Numbered from the stretch's first letter, positions 34,269 to 44,683 are shown. The stretch: DNA of 64,000 nucleotides from UBA2357 sp041916775 (GCA_041916775.1 JAYRYZ010000010.1:93961-157960), one strand, 5' to 3'. A program made the numbers and translations. The notes: generated by a model from the letters alone, not told the origin.

Positions 34269-37200
34269 ATGCCTTTGCTGAGAGACCTGATCACCATCCC
34301 TGAGCGTGTGCATCAGGGCGACTTTGTGCTGAAGCTCTCCGAGGGGGTGAGCCACGCCGAGCAGACCTTGCGCGATTACGTGGTCACGCCGCAGCTTGCC
34401 GACGCGTTCAACAATGCGATGGGCTTCATCGAGCAGGCGGTGCGCTCCGGGAGCAGCAAGGCGGCCTACCTGCACGGCAGTTTCGGCTCGGGCAAGAGCC
34501 ACTTCATGGCGGTGCTCAACCTGTTGCTGTCCGGCAACACCCAGGCCCGGGCGATTCCCGAACTGGCCTCGGTGGTGGCCCGCCACGACTGGACCGAGGG
34601 GCGGCGCTTTCTGCTGGTGCCGTATCACATGATCGGTGCGCGCGACATGGAGAGCGCGATCCTCGGGCAGTATGCGGACTACGTGCGCAAGCAACACCCG
34701 GACGCACCCGTGCCGGGTTTCTATCTCGCCGGAGGGCTGTTCCGCGATGCGCAGCGCATGCGCGAGACGATGGGCGACGCGGACTTCTTCGCCAAGCTCA
34801 ATGCCGGCTCGCAGGGACCGGGCGGGGGAGGAAGCGGGGGTGGGGGCTGGGGTGAGCTGGACTCCGGCTGGGATGCCCGCAGTTTCGAAGCCGCGATGCT
34901 CGAAGCACCCAATGGCGAGGAGCGGGCACGCCTGGTGGGCGACCTGATCAGCCAGATCTTCTCTTCCTACCGCACGCTCGCCACCGGTGGGGAATCCTTC
35001 GTGCCGCTGGACGACGGGCTGGCGATCATGAGCCGCCATGCACGCGATCTAGGCTACGACGCGGTGATTCTGTTTCTGGATGAACTGGTGCTGTGGCTCG
35101 CGAGCCATGCGGCAGACGTGAATTTCGTCAGCCGCGAAGGCACGAAGCTGGTGAAGCTGGTCGAGGCCACCAACGCCGACCGGCCGGCGCCGCTGGTGAG
35201 CTTCGTCGCCCGGCAGCGTGATCTGCGCGATCTCGTCGGCGAGAACCTGGCTGGCGCAATGCAGATCACCTTCAGCGACGTGCTCAAGCACTGGGAGGCG
35301 CGCTTTCACCGGGTGACGCTCGAGGACCGCAACCTGCCGGCGATCGCCGAGAAACGTGTCTTGCGCCCGCGCGACGAGACCGCCCGCCAGACGCTGCAAG
35401 CCGCTTTCGAGGAAGTGCTGAAGCTGCGCCGCGACGTGCTCGACACCTTGCTGACGACGGATGCCGACCGCGAGATGTTCCGCAAGGTCTACCCGTTCAG
35501 CCCGGCGCTGGTGCAGACCCTGATCGCGGTGTCGGCCGCGCTGCAGCGCGAGCGCACCGCCCTGAAGCTGATGATGCAATTGCTGGTGGACCGGCGTGAC
35601 GATCTCGAACTGGGGCAGCTGATTCCGGTGGGCGATCTGTGGGATGCCATCGCCGACGGCGACGAACCCTTCTCCGAGGGCATGCGCCTGCATTTCGACA
35701 ATGCCAAGCGGCTGTACACCCAGCGCCTGCTGCCCATGCTGGAAACCCGCCACGGATTGACCTGGGAGGCGATCCGGCTGCGCCAGGCAGACCCTGCGCA
35801 GGCGCGCGCGCTGAGAAACGACGCGCGCCTGCTGAAGACCCTGCTGCTGGCGGCCTTGGTCCCCGAGGTGGAGTCCTTGAAGGGGCTCAGCGCGAGCCGC
35901 CTGGTGGCGCTCAACCATGGCACCTTCCGCTCGCCGATTCCGGGCCGCGAGGTGCAGGACGTGGTGCGCCGGCTGCGTGACTGGGCGGGTGAGGTGGGCG
36001 AGATCAAGGTGTCAGACGACAACAATCCGCTGGTCTCGATCCAGGTCACCGGTGTCGATCTGGAGCCGATCTTGCGGGCCGCGGAGGTCAACGACAACGA
36101 TGGCAACCGCCGCCGCAAGATCCGCGACATGCTCTTCGAGCAGCTCGGTATCAGCGACGACGGTAGCCTGTTCACCCGCTACGCGTTTCAATGGCGCGGC
36201 ACCCGCCGAGAGGTGGAGTTGCTGTACGAGAACGTTCGCGAGATGAGCGACGAGCGTTTGCGGGGACGCAGCGGTGGCTGGACGGTGGTGCTGGATTTCC
36301 CGTTCGACGAGGCCAACCGCAGCCCCAACGACGACATTGCCAGACTCAACGACTATGCCGGCGGCAGCGCGAGAACGCTGGTGTGGCTGCCGGCGTTTCT
36401 GAGTCCCAAGGCGCTGCACGACCTCGGGCGTCTGGTGATTCTCGACCACATCCTGCAGGGCGAACGCTTCGACCAGTATGCCGTGCACCTGTCGCTGGTC
36501 GAGCGCACCCAGGCGCGCGCCCTCGCCCGCAACCAGCTCGATTCGCTGCGAATCAAGCTGCGCACGCAGCTCGAAGTCGCCTACGGCGTGGCCACGGAGC
36601 CGAGCGACGCGGTGATGATGGCGCTCGCACCGGATCAACAGTTCCGCTCGCTCGACCCGACCTTCGTGCCCCGCCCTCCGGTGGGTGCGGACTTCCGTGC
36701 GGCCTTCGTCGACATGCTGGACCAGCTGCTCGCCCACCAGTACCCGGCGCACCCGGAGTTCGAGATCGAGATCCGCTTGCCCACGGTGAAAAAAGTGTGG
36801 GCAGAAGTGCAAGCGGCCATCGAGGCGCGCGACCGGCGCAATCTGGTGAGCGATGTCAGCACCCGCAAGCTGGTGCGTGCGCTGGTGGTCCCGTGCAGGC
36901 TCGGCAAGACGAGCGAAACCCATGTGCTGATCGAGCCGACATGGGCGACGCATTTCGGTCAGTGCCAGGCGCGCGCCGGTGGCGGGGCGGTGACGGTCGC
37001 AAGGCTGCGCGAGTGGATCGACATTCCGCAGCCCATGGGTTTGCCGTTGGAGTTGCAGAACCTGATCATCCTGAGCTTCGCGGCGATGTCCAATCGCAGC
37101 TTCGTGCTGGGCGGCGTGCCTCAGGAAGTGAGCCTGGAGCGCCTGGCCGACGAGCTGGAGCTGCGGGAACAGTTGCTTCCCGATGCCGACGACTGGGACG

Positions 37201-37991
37201 CGGCGGTGCGCCGGGCCGGGGCGTTGTTCGGTTTGACCCTGCCGCAAACCCTCAGCGCCGCCAGCGTGATGCGGCTGGTGAGCGAGGTGCGCGAGCGCGT
37301 GCGCAGCCGACGTGCGCGCGTGGGCGACCTGGTGGCCGAGCTCGGTGCCCGGCTGAATCACCATGAAGCTGCCGGATCGGCGCCACGCTTGCGCAGCGCC
37401 CAGTCCGCCCAGGCCTTGCTCGAGGCACTGGCGCAGGCGGGCGACGACAAGTTCGTGAGCGTGCTGGCCAGTCGGCCGCTGGACACCTCGGAGACGGCGG
37501 TCGGCAGGGTGCTGGGTCAGGTTGAAGCGCTTGTCGCGACGCTCGGCAGCATCAAGTGGGACATCTTCCAGGCGGTGGGCGGCCTTCGCGACCATCGCCG
37601 GGAGGCCGCAGGGCGGCTCATCGAGAGCCTGAAGGAGGCTCTCAGGGAAGACGAGCATGTGATCCCGCTCAAGGCCCGGCTCGAGACGCTGGAGCGTGAC
37701 GGTGTGCGGCTGCTGGCAGCGACCGGCGAGCCATCCAGGCCGGCGCCGCATGGTGGAGGTAGCGGACACGAAGGTGAACGACGCATTCCAGACCAACCTG
37801 ATGAGGTCGCGATCGAGCCGCCACCGGTCGCGCCACCGCCGGTACGTGTGACCGTGGTCGAGGAAAGGAGCCGGTCCGACATGCCGGCGGATCAGGCGGC
37901 TGACCTGCTGGATACGCTCAAGTCGCGTTTGCAGGCTGACCCTGAGCTTGAGCTGACGCTGTCGTGGCGCTTGCAGCGCAGGAGCGAGTGA
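34269..37991 (+). CDS. pglY: PglY: BREX P-loop ATPase (DUF6079)
   Basis: A 1240-residue protein of the PglY/BrxC type, with Walker A GSFGSGKSHF (K76) early in the chain and Walker B VILFLDELVLWL (D271, E272). Most of the rest lacks known domains; a Gly-rich loop of about ten residues at 183-192 and a disordered Pro-rich segment near 1170-1210 (EPPPVAPPPV) are visible. It should be the AAA-like motor that forms complexes with PglX and PglZ on DNA. The stop TGA is two bases from the pglZ start. Confidence 0.93.
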   Translation: MPLLRDLITIPERVHQGDFVLKLSEGVSHAEQTLRDYVVTPQLADAFNNAMGFIEQAVRSGSSKAAYLHGSFGSGKSHFMAVLNLLLSGNTQARAIPELASVVARHDWTEGRRFLLVPYHMIGARDMESAILGQYADYVRKQHPDAPVPGFYLAGGLFRDAQRMRETMGDADFFAKLNAGSQGPGGGGSGGGGWGELDSGWDARSFEAAMLEAPNGEERARLVGDLISQIFSSYRTLATGGESFVPLDDGLAIMSRHARDLGYDAVILFLDELVLWLASHAADVNFVSREGTKLVKLVEATNADRPAPLVSFVARQRDLRDLVGENLAGAMQITFSDVLKHWEARFHRVTLEDRNLPAIAEKRVLRPRDETARQTLQAAFEEVLKLRRDVLDTLLTTDADREMFRKVYPFSPALVQTLIAVSAALQRERTALKLMMQLLVDRRDDLELGQLIPVGDLWDAIADGDEPFSEGMRLHFDNAKRLYTQRLLPMLETRHGLTWEAIRLRQADPAQARALRNDARLLKTLLLAALVPEVESLKGLSASRLVALNHGTFRSPIPGREVQDVVRRLRDWAGEVGEIKVSDDNNPLVSIQVTGVDLEPILRAAEVNDNDGNRRRKIRDMLFEQLGISDDGSLFTRYAFQWRGTRREVELLYENVREMSDERLRGRSGGWTVVLDFPFDEANRSPNDDIARLNDYAGGSARTLVWLPAFLSPKALHDLGRLVILDHILQGERFDQYAVHLSLVERTQARALARNQLDSLRIKLRTQLEVAYGVATEPSDAVMMALAPDQQFRSLDPTFVPRPPVGADFRAAFVDMLDQLLAHQYPAHPEFEIEIRLPTVKKVWAEVQAAIEARDRRNLVSDVSTRKLVRALVVPCRLGKTSETHVLIEPTWATHFGQCQARAGGGAVTVARLREWIDIPQPMGLPLELQNLIILSFAAMSNRSFVLGGVPQEVSLERLADELELREQLLPDADDWDAAVRRAGALFGLTLPQTLSAASVMRLVSEVRERVRSRRARVGDLVAELGARLNHHEAAGSAPRLRSAQSAQALLEALAQAGDDKFVSVLASRPLDTSETAVGRVLGQVEALVATLGSIKWDIFQAVGGLRDHRREAAGRLIESLKEALREDEHVIPLKARLETLERDGVRLLAATGEPSRPAPHGGGSGHEGERRIPDQPDEVAIEPPPVAPPPVRVTVVEERSRSDMPADQAADLLDTLKSRLQADPELELTLSWRLQRRSE

Positions 37992-37993
37992 GC

Positions 37994-40753
37994 ATGTCCG
38001 ACACCGCGCTTTCCGTTTCGACGGCACAGATCAGCGCCCAGCTGGAGACGCTCCTCGCCCGGCATCCGAAGGAGCGTGCGGTCGCCATTCGCTCGCGCAC
38101 CCGTCAGAGCTGGCCGGAGCGCATCCGGCCCCGTGGCAAGGCCTTCGAGCTTCGGTGGTGTGACTCCTTGCTGGGTCTCAGGGAGGCGCTGATCGAACTC
38201 GAGGCCTCGCCGACGTCGGATGTCGATGGGTTTGCGCTGCTCACCCCTTTCGCGACGCATGAGTTGCCCGATGACATCGTTGCGCGCATCGCGAAGGCGC
38301 AGGTGTGGCAGCCGGAAGGTTGGGCCATCGTCCGGGAGATGTTCGGCGCCCGGGAGGTCGATGCACGGCTGGGACGTCATGGCTGGATGCCGCAGTTGCT
38401 GATCGATGGGGCGACGAGCGCACCCTATGCGCCGGTCAGCTCGGGAATACTGGATCTGGACACGGCCTGGCGCGAGATCCTGAAACGGTGCCTGAACCTG
38501 GACGGTGAGCGGCCTGATGCCCTTACCCTGCTGGCCTGGAGTCAGCAGCCCGATGCGGTGGTCACGCTCCAGCGCCTGCCGGACGAGGCACGCAAGGATG
38601 TCTGCGCCTGGCTGGAATCGTCGGCGGGGCTGGTGGGCAAGCTGATACTGGCTGCAGCGAGATCCAATCGGCTCGCGGATGCGTTCCCGCTGGGGCTGGT
38701 GTGTTCGGTGATCGCAGCACCCGAAGCGAGCAGTCAGCCCGCGCTCGCCAATGCAGCCGTGCGGCTGGAGCGCCATGTCGACGATCTGCATGTCGGCCGG
38801 GTGGAGGCGCAGGCTTGGGCGACGGCTGCCGCCGAGCTTTTGGCCCGCCAGGGTTTCGATGCCTGCCAGGGCGCCGTGGAGCGAGCGGACAGACTGCTGA
38901 ATGAACTCAGGGCGGGGGAGTTCGCCTGGCTCAGCGAGCTGCTGGTGAGTGGATTCGATCAGCGGGTCCGGCGCTTTGCCGGTGCGTTGGCCTCGTTTCT
39001 GACTGAGTACGAATCGACCCGCAAGGGTGCGGCAATCACCGCGGCGCTCGCCCTGGTTGAGGAGCGCGCGACCAGCGTGCTGCGTCATGGCCTGGCTGGA
39101 CGGCAATCCTTGCGTGCCGAGCAGGTTGCGATGGCGACCCGGCTGGCGCGCTGGATGAGCCGTGACAAGCCGGCCCTGGGCTCTGCCGCTGCCGGTGCGG
39201 TGTGGCAGGCGGACGAAGGCGCTTTTGTCGACTGGGCCCGGTTTCGACTGCTGGGCGGGGATGACTCCAGCGAGGTGTCACTCGGCTTCGGCGCGTTGCG
39301 CGAGGCGGTGGCCGCCTTGCGTGAGCCGCTGAATCGGGACTTCGCCCGGAAACTGTCCGATGGGCTGCCGACCAACGAGCGGGTGTGTCCGGTCGAGTCA
39401 GCGCTCGCCACTGTCATCGCACCGCTGGCGAGCCAGCATCCGGTGCTGATGCTGGTGATGGACGGATTGAGCGTGAGCATCTTCCGCGAGCTCTTTGCCG
39501 AGCTTGCGCAGCTGGGTTGGACCGAGTGGGTGCAGGAGGACTTGGGCGCGCCCCTGGTCGGGCTGGCCGCCCTTCCGACAACGACCGAAACCAGCCGCGC
39601 CAGCCTGCTGACCGGCGCGATCGCAGTGGGTGCAAGTGCTCAGGAGAAATCGGCTTTTGCGGCGCATTCGGCGCTGCTGTCGGTGTCGAGACAACATGCA
39701 CCCCCTCGCCTGTTCCACAAGGCGGAGCTTGCCGACGGCGGCAGCTTGTCCGAGCGTTTGCGCGAGGCCGTTGCGGACGCACAGCAAAAGGTGGTCGGGG
39801 TTGTGTACAACGCGGTGGACGACCACCTGAGTGGCCCGGATCAGTTGCATCAGTCGTGGAAGCTGGCCGAGATGCGATGGTTGCTGCCTTTGTTGCGCGA
39901 GGCGAGGGATGCAGGCCGGGTGTTGGTGGTCACGGCTGACCACGGCCACCTGCTCGAGGACGGAACCCGGCAGTGCGACGGAGACGACCGGGACCGCTGG
40001 CGTGCGGGGCAGTTGAACGACCCGGAGTGCGAAGTGCGGGTACATGGTAGCCGGGTGCTGACCCGCGAGGGCGCGCGCGAAGTGGTGTGCCTATGGAGCG
40101 AGCGTGTGCGCTATACCGGACGGAAGAACGGCTACCACGGCGGTGCCTCACTCGCCGAGGTGACCGTGCCGATGAGCGTGTTTCTGCCACTTGGCGTGAG
40201 TCTCGATGGCTGGCAACCGACGGTGCCGCCGTTTCCCGAATGGTGGGACTTGCGGATTTCGCTGGCGCAAGCGGATGCACTGGATCAGCGCGCGCTGTCA
40301 CCAGTCTCGTCCGGCGTGGCGGGCAAGGACCACAAAAAACCTGTACGCAAGCGCGACACCGCGCCAGATTCCCAAGGGCAGCTCTTCGACATGGTGGTGC
40401 CCGTCGCCCCAACCGAAAGCGCAGACGCGCATGAGCACTGGATTCGGGCGATGCTGGCGAGCGAAACCTATCTGGCGCAGCGGCAACTTGCGGCACGGGT
40501 GGCGCTGCCGAACGAACAGATGGAAGCGCTGCTCGGTGCGCTGGATGCCAGAGGCGGCAAACTGACCCGATCGGCATTGGCCCAGCGCCTGGGAGTGACC
40601 GAGATGCGCCTGACCGGCATGCTCTCGGCGAGCCGAAGAGTGTTGAATGTGGATCAGGCGCAAGTCCTTCAGGTCGATGAGATGGCCGGCACCGTGGAGC
40701 TCAACGTGCCCCTGCTCGTCGAGCAGTTCCGGCTGAACCGCAAGGCCGGCTGA
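37994..40753 (+). CDS. pglZ: PglZ: BREX alkaline-phosphatase-like protein
   Basis: A 919-residue BREX core protein with the PglZ domain of the alkaline phosphatase superfamily: VLMLVMDGLSVSIFRELF (D490 as metal ligand) and VVTADHGHLLEDG (D649-H652). The N-terminal 450 residues are helical, and the last 150 include a winged-helix-like part (ALAQRLGVTEMRLTGML). It is needed for methylation and phage exclusion in all BREX types and may act as a phosphatase or nuclease. The ATG at 37994 follows pglY by two bases. Confidence 0.94.
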   Translation: MSDTALSVSTAQISAQLETLLARHPKERAVAIRSRTRQSWPERIRPRGKAFELRWCDSLLGLREALIELEASPTSDVDGFALLTPFATHELPDDIVARIAKAQVWQPEGWAIVREMFGAREVDARLGRHGWMPQLLIDGATSAPYAPVSSGILDLDTAWREILKRCLNLDGERPDALTLLAWSQQPDAVVTLQRLPDEARKDVCAWLESSAGLVGKLILAAARSNRLADAFPLGLVCSVIAAPEASSQPALANAAVRLERHVDDLHVGRVEAQAWATAAAELLARQGFDACQGAVERADRLLNELRAGEFAWLSELLVSGFDQRVRRFAGALASFLTEYESTRKGAAITAALALVEERATSVLRHGLAGRQSLRAEQVAMATRLARWMSRDKPALGSAAAGAVWQADEGAFVDWARFRLLGGDDSSEVSLGFGALREAVAALREPLNRDFARKLSDGLPTNERVCPVESALATVIAPLASQHPVLMLVMDGLSVSIFRELFAELAQLGWTEWVQEDLGAPLVGLAALPTTTETSRASLLTGAIAVGASAQEKSAFAAHSALLSVSRQHAPPRLFHKAELADGGSLSERLREAVADAQQKVVGVVYNAVDDHLSGPDQLHQSWKLAEMRWLLPLLREARDAGRVLVVTADHGHLLEDGTRQCDGDDRDRWRAGQLNDPECEVRVHGSRVLTREGAREVVCLWSERVRYTGRKNGYHGGASLAEVTVPMSVFLPLGVSLDGWQPTVPPFPEWWDLRISLAQADALDQRALSPVSSGVAGKDHKKPVRKRDTAPDSQGQLFDMVVPVAPTESADAHEHWIRAMLASETYLAQRQLAARVALPNEQMEALLGALDARGGKLTRSALAQRLGVTEMRLTGMLSASRRVLNVDQAQVLQVDEMAGTVELNVPLLVEQFRLNRKAG

Positions 40754-40788
40754 AGCGACGGCCGTTTGACGCAGGCGAGGAGACAAGC

Positions 40789-42114
40789 ATGTTCAGTGTG
40801 GCCAAGCGCGAGGAGATTGTCAGTGCGCTGCGGCGGGGCACAGTGCCCGGAAACGGCCTGGACGCGTTCGCGGTCGGCATCGACAAGTTTGCCCCGGTGC
40901 TGGACGATGAGTTGGGCCGTGTCGCGACCGGCCACAGTGTATTCAAAGCGCTGCGTGGGGAGTACGGCAGCGGAAAGACCTTCTTCGGCCGCTGGTTTCA
41001 GGAGCGGGCCAGGAGCAAAGGTTTCGCGTCCAGCGAGGTCCAGATCAACGAAACCGAGACCCCGTTGCACCGGCTGGAGACTGTGTATCGCCGACTTGTG
41101 GAGCGGCTCGGTACCGCGGACGCGGGTGCGGGGGCGTTTCGCAACGTCATCGACGGCTGGTTCTTCGCGCTCGAGCAGGATGTGCTTGCGGACGGCAGCG
41201 TTGACGAGGCCGACGAGGCGGCGCTGCTCGCACGAACCGAGGCGCTGATGGAAGCCAGGCTGGCCGCCATCAGCAAGGCCGCGCCGGCGTTTTCTGCGGT
41301 GCTGCGCACCTATCGCAAGGCGATTGCAGGCGGAGATAGCGCACTGGCAGACGGCTTGATCAGCTGGCTGGCCGGGCAGCCCAACGTGGCGGCCAGCGTG
41401 AAGCGGGCGGCGGGCATCAAGGGTGACCTGGATCATTTCGGAGCGGCCAACTTCCTCAGCGGATTGCTCGTGATCCTGCGCGACAGCGGTTATGCAGGAC
41501 TGGTGCTGGTGCTCGACGAGGTGGAAACGCTGCAGAGGATGCGCGCCGACACCCGTGAGAAAGGGCTCAACGCGCTTCGCCAATGGATTGACGATATCGA
41601 TGCCGGGCGCTACCCGGGCCTGTACCTGCTGATTACCGGAACCCCTGCGTTCTACGACGGCCCGCAAGGCGCTCAGAGGCTTGTGCCCCTCGCCCAGCGC
41701 TTGCACGTGGATTTCGCTACGGACGCACGCTTCGATAATCCGCGTGCCGCCCAGATACGCCTGGCGGCTTTCGACCATGATGCGCTGATCGCCGTCGGTT
41801 GTCGGGTCAGGGACATCTTCGCCGAAGGCGCGCGCGACCGGGACCGGCTGCTTGCGGTGGTCGATGACGACTATGTGGCGGCACTCGCACGGGCGGTGGC
41901 CGGCGGCCTCGGCGGCAAGGTCGGTGTCGCGCCGCGCCTGTTCCTGAAAAAGCTGGTGGCGGATGTGCTCGATCGAGTAGAGCTGCACAAGGATTTCGAC
42001 CCCAGGCAGCACTACGCCTTGACGCTCTCGGAGAGCGAGATGTCACCAAACGAACGCGCTGCGGCAGCCGCCGGTTCGGTGGACGATATCGCGCTGGACG
42101 ATGTCGGTGACTGA
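40789..42114 (+). CDS. brxD: BrxD: BREX type 2 ATPase
   Basis: A 441-residue P-loop protein of the BrxD family (DUF2791-like). Walker A is GEYGSGKTFF with K63; Walker B is LVLVLDEVETLQRM with D243-E244, followed by ITGTPAFYDGPQG (sensor region). It probably works with the helicase BrxHI as a loader or regulator. CGAGGAG stands a few bases before the ATG. The end overlaps the start of brxHI by 14 bases. Confidence 0.9.
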   Translation: MFSVAKREEIVSALRRGTVPGNGLDAFAVGIDKFAPVLDDELGRVATGHSVFKALRGEYGSGKTFFGRWFQERARSKGFASSEVQINETETPLHRLETVYRRLVERLGTADAGAGAFRNVIDGWFFALEQDVLADGSVDEADEAALLARTEALMEARLAAISKAAPAFSAVLRTYRKAIAGGDSALADGLISWLAGQPNVAASVKRAAGIKGDLDHFGAANFLSGLLVILRDSGYAGLVLVLDEVETLQRMRADTREKGLNALRQWIDDIDAGRYPGLYLLITGTPAFYDGPQGAQRLVPLAQRLHVDFATDARFDNPRAAQIRLAAFDHDALIAVGCRVRDIFAEGARDRDRLLAVVDDDYVAALARAVAGGLGGKVGVAPRLFLKKLVADVLDRVELHKDFDPRQHYALTLSESEMSPNERAAAAAGSVDDIALDDVGD

Positions 42115-44176
42115 CTTACCGCCCAATTTGGAGGAAATGGCAGTCGATCCTTTCGATCGGCTTCATCCCGCGCTGCGCTACCACATCGTCAATTCGCTCG
42201 GCTGGTCGTCGCTCCGATCGACGCAGCTCGAAGCCATCGGGCCGATCCACGACGGCGCACATTGCCTTCTGCTGGCGCCAACCGCCGGGGGAAAGACCGA
42301 GGCTGCCATCATTCCGCTGTTGTCGAGAATGCTCGAGGAGAACTGGAGCGGCGTCAGCATCCTCTACGTTTGCCCGATCAAGGCCTTGCTCAACAACCTC
42401 GCTGATCGCCTGAGTCATTACGCCGGGCTGGTGGGAAGGCGCGTCGAGCTGTGGCACGGTGACATCTCGCAGTCGCGCAAGCACCGCGCCCTGAAGGATC
42501 CGCCGGACATCCTCCTGACCACGCCCGAATCCCTGGAAGGGATGCTGGTCTCGACGCGGGTCGAGCGACAAGCGTGGTTTGCTGCGGTTCGCGCAGTCGT
42601 CGTCGATGAACTGCATGCCTTTGCCGTGGATGACCGAGGCTGGCACCTGCGGGCCGTGTTGTCACGACTGGAGGCGTATGCCGAGCGCCCACCTCAACGC
42701 ATCGGACTGTCGGCGACGGTGCGCAACCCTGAGTCGCTGCTGACCTGGCTGGCACCCTACGGCATCCGATGCATGGTGGGCAGCGCGAGTGTCAGCACCG
42801 AAGCCGATGTGACCCTGGATTACGTCGGCTCGCTCGAGAACGCCGCCATTGTGGTTTCGCGTTTGCACCGTGGGGCGAAGCGGCTGGTCTTCTGCGACTC
42901 GCGGAGCCAGACCGAGCGGCTCGGCGTACTGCTTCGCCAACACGGGGTGCGAACCTTTCTCAGCCATGCCTCCCTGAGTCTCGCCGAGCGAAGACAGGCC
43001 GAGTCGGCCTTCGCCGAGGAGCAGAACTGCGTGATCGTTGCCACCTCGACGCTCGAACTGGGGCTCGATGTCGGCGACCTCGACCACGTGATCCAGATCG
43101 ACGCCCCGGCGACCGTCTCTTCGTTTCTGCAACGCATGGGCCGCACCGGCCGTCGGCGTGATACGCAACGAAACTGCTTGTTTCTCGCGACCACCGAATC
43201 CGCGTTTCTTCTCAGCCTGGGATTGCTCCACAAGTGGTCGGAGGCATGGGTTGAGGCGGTGGTGCCACCGCCTTCACCGTGGGGCGTGATCGCGCAGCAG
43301 GCGATGCTGCTGACGCTGGAGCAGGGACTGTTGCCGCAGGCCGAGATCTCTCGTCAGTTGCAGAACGCTTTCCCCGAACTGGAGCGGGCCGGGATCGACA
43401 CCTTGCTGGAGGCGATGAAGCTCAAGGGCTTCCTTGATTGCCCGGCGCCGGGCGTGTTGCAGATCGGGCCGCGGGCTGAACGGGAGTATGGTCGCGGACA
43501 CTATCGTGACCTGCTGGCCACGTTCTCCGGCGCGCCCTTGTTGCTCGCCCGTTTCGGCAGCACGGAGGTCGGATATGTGGATCCGTCCGTGCTTGTCGGT
43601 GATGAAAGTCCGAAGGACATTCTGCTCGGCGGCCGCAGTTGGAAGGTCGTCGCGGTGGACTGGGGCCGTCGCGTCGTGTCGCTCGAACCCGGCAGTGGCG
43701 GTGGTCAGGCGAGATGGACCGGCGCCGGGCGCGTCGTCAGTGAGGAGATCAGCCAGGGCATTCGCGCCGTGATGCTCACCGGCCATCTGCCTGGCACACG
43801 ACTCTCGAAGCGCGCGACCGAGCGCCTCCATACCCTCAGGGTTAGCCTGCCACTGCCAGTGGAGCGCGGAAGATGGCTGATCTCCAGGGAAGAGAACGGC
43901 CGCTACTCTCTCTGGACTTTTGCGGGCACGGTGGCCAACCGTCGTCTCTGCCGCCAACTTCGATCCTCCGCCGGCGCCACACGCTTCGACGAGATGACCG
44001 TGCAAACCCATCGTGACCCCACCGAGTACCTCGGCAACCGGACCCTCGATGAGCCGATCTCGCCCTCCGAACTGGAATCACTCTCAAGCGGCTTGAAGTT
44101 CGCCGAGTGTTTGCCCGACGAGTTGTTGCGGGAGTCGGTCGAATTGCGATGGTTTGGCGGACCCCTTGCCAACTGA
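42101..44176 (+). CDS. brxHI: BrxHI: Lhr-like SF2 helicase of BREX
   Basis: A 691-residue DEAD/DEAH-type helicase. Motif I is APTAGGKTEAA (K65), motif Ia CPIKALLNNL, motif II DELH (169-172), motif III GLSATVRNP, and motifs V and VI are TLELGLDVGD and QRMGRTGRR. The final 250 residues form an Lhr-like accessory region with a winged helix. It is the last gene of the canonical type 2 set. The start overlaps the brxD end, which signals coupling. The island ends after its stop. Confidence 0.92.
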   Translation: MSVTDLPPNLEEMAVDPFDRLHPALRYHIVNSLGWSSLRSTQLEAIGPIHDGAHCLLLAPTAGGKTEAAIIPLLSRMLEENWSGVSILYVCPIKALLNNLADRLSHYAGLVGRRVELWHGDISQSRKHRALKDPPDILLTTPESLEGMLVSTRVERQAWFAAVRAVVVDELHAFAVDDRGWHLRAVLSRLEAYAERPPQRIGLSATVRNPESLLTWLAPYGIRCMVGSASVSTEADVTLDYVGSLENAAIVVSRLHRGAKRLVFCDSRSQTERLGVLLRQHGVRTFLSHASLSLAERRQAESAFAEEQNCVIVATSTLELGLDVGDLDHVIQIDAPATVSSFLQRMGRTGRRRDTQRNCLFLATTESAFLLSLGLLHKWSEAWVEAVVPPPSPWGVIAQQAMLLTLEQGLLPQAEISRQLQNAFPELERAGIDTLLEAMKLKGFLDCPAPGVLQIGPRAEREYGRGHYRDLLATFSGAPLLLARFGSTEVGYVDPSVLVGDESPKDILLGGRSWKVVAVDWGRRVVSLEPGSGGGQARWTGAGRVVSEEISQGIRAVMLTGHLPGTRLSKRATERLHTLRVSLPLPVERGRWLISREENGRYSLWTFAGTVANRRLCRQLRSSAGATRFDEMTVQTHRDPTEYLGNRTLDEPISPSELESLSSGLKFAECLPDELLRESVELRWFGGPLAN

Positions 44177-44576
44177 GTCGTCATGGCCAGCTGCCAACAC
44201 ACACCCTTCATTCGTCATGCAGTATGACTGGCCCACACCAGTGTCCCCTGGAATGCCCATGAGCCATCGTCGGTCTGACCAACTCTCGAGTTTGTCAGTG
44301 ATTCTTTGTCACCAGCAGCAACAAGCCCGTTAGCGGCAGTTACCAAGATACTTAAATCGAGCAACCGCTTGCCACTTCAGCCTACGACAGGATCCGACCC
44401 AATCCAGCCGTCGGGCTCTTCGTGGTGCGAACGGCAAGTAACCGAGTGAAGCCGTCACCTCGCATGACATGTTGGGGGACGTGAAATTGGTGCTTCGTTC
44501 ACGCGTCTGCCGTTCGGTCAAGGCCTTGGACTGACGAAACCCGGCCCGCCAACCCTGACCGTACCCTTTCATTCTT
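44177..44576. other. Right flank of the BREX island, no gene recognised
   Basis: These 400 bases hold no credible reading frame, RNA gene or repeat that I can name. An 80-residue open frame on the minus strand (44330-44572) begins MKGYGQGWRAGFRQ and ends YLGNCR. It looks like translated non-coding or decayed sequence. No attachment site or transposon end was seen. The stretch separates the defence island from the copper island. Confidence 0.5.
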
Positions 44577-44631
44577 ATGACTTAAACGTAATTGCAGGGT
44601 CACTGCCCTGTCAGTCGCTGGCTCCTATGAT
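44577..44631 (+). promoter_or_regulatory. CopR-type box and -10 of the czcE-like/copK unit
   Basis: ATGACTTAAACGTAAT (44577-44592) agrees at 12 of 16 positions with the box before the DUF411 gene. A -10-like TATGAT begins 33 bases after the box (44626-44631), the same offset as at the other boxes. The ATG of the first gene follows 52 bases later. Confidence 0.6.
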
Positions 44632-44683
44632 CGAGTCCATGGTTGCTCAAGCATGAGCAGCCAATCTGGACAAGGAGCCCATC

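Noticed and set aside
44320..44345. A GTTAGC stretch resembling an integron attC end
   Set aside because: The complementary second half and the spacing of an attC site are missing, and there is no integrase.
44330..44572. An 80-codon minus-strand frame in the right BREX flank
   Set aside because: No good start or family pattern; it looks like a chance frame or decayed DNA.
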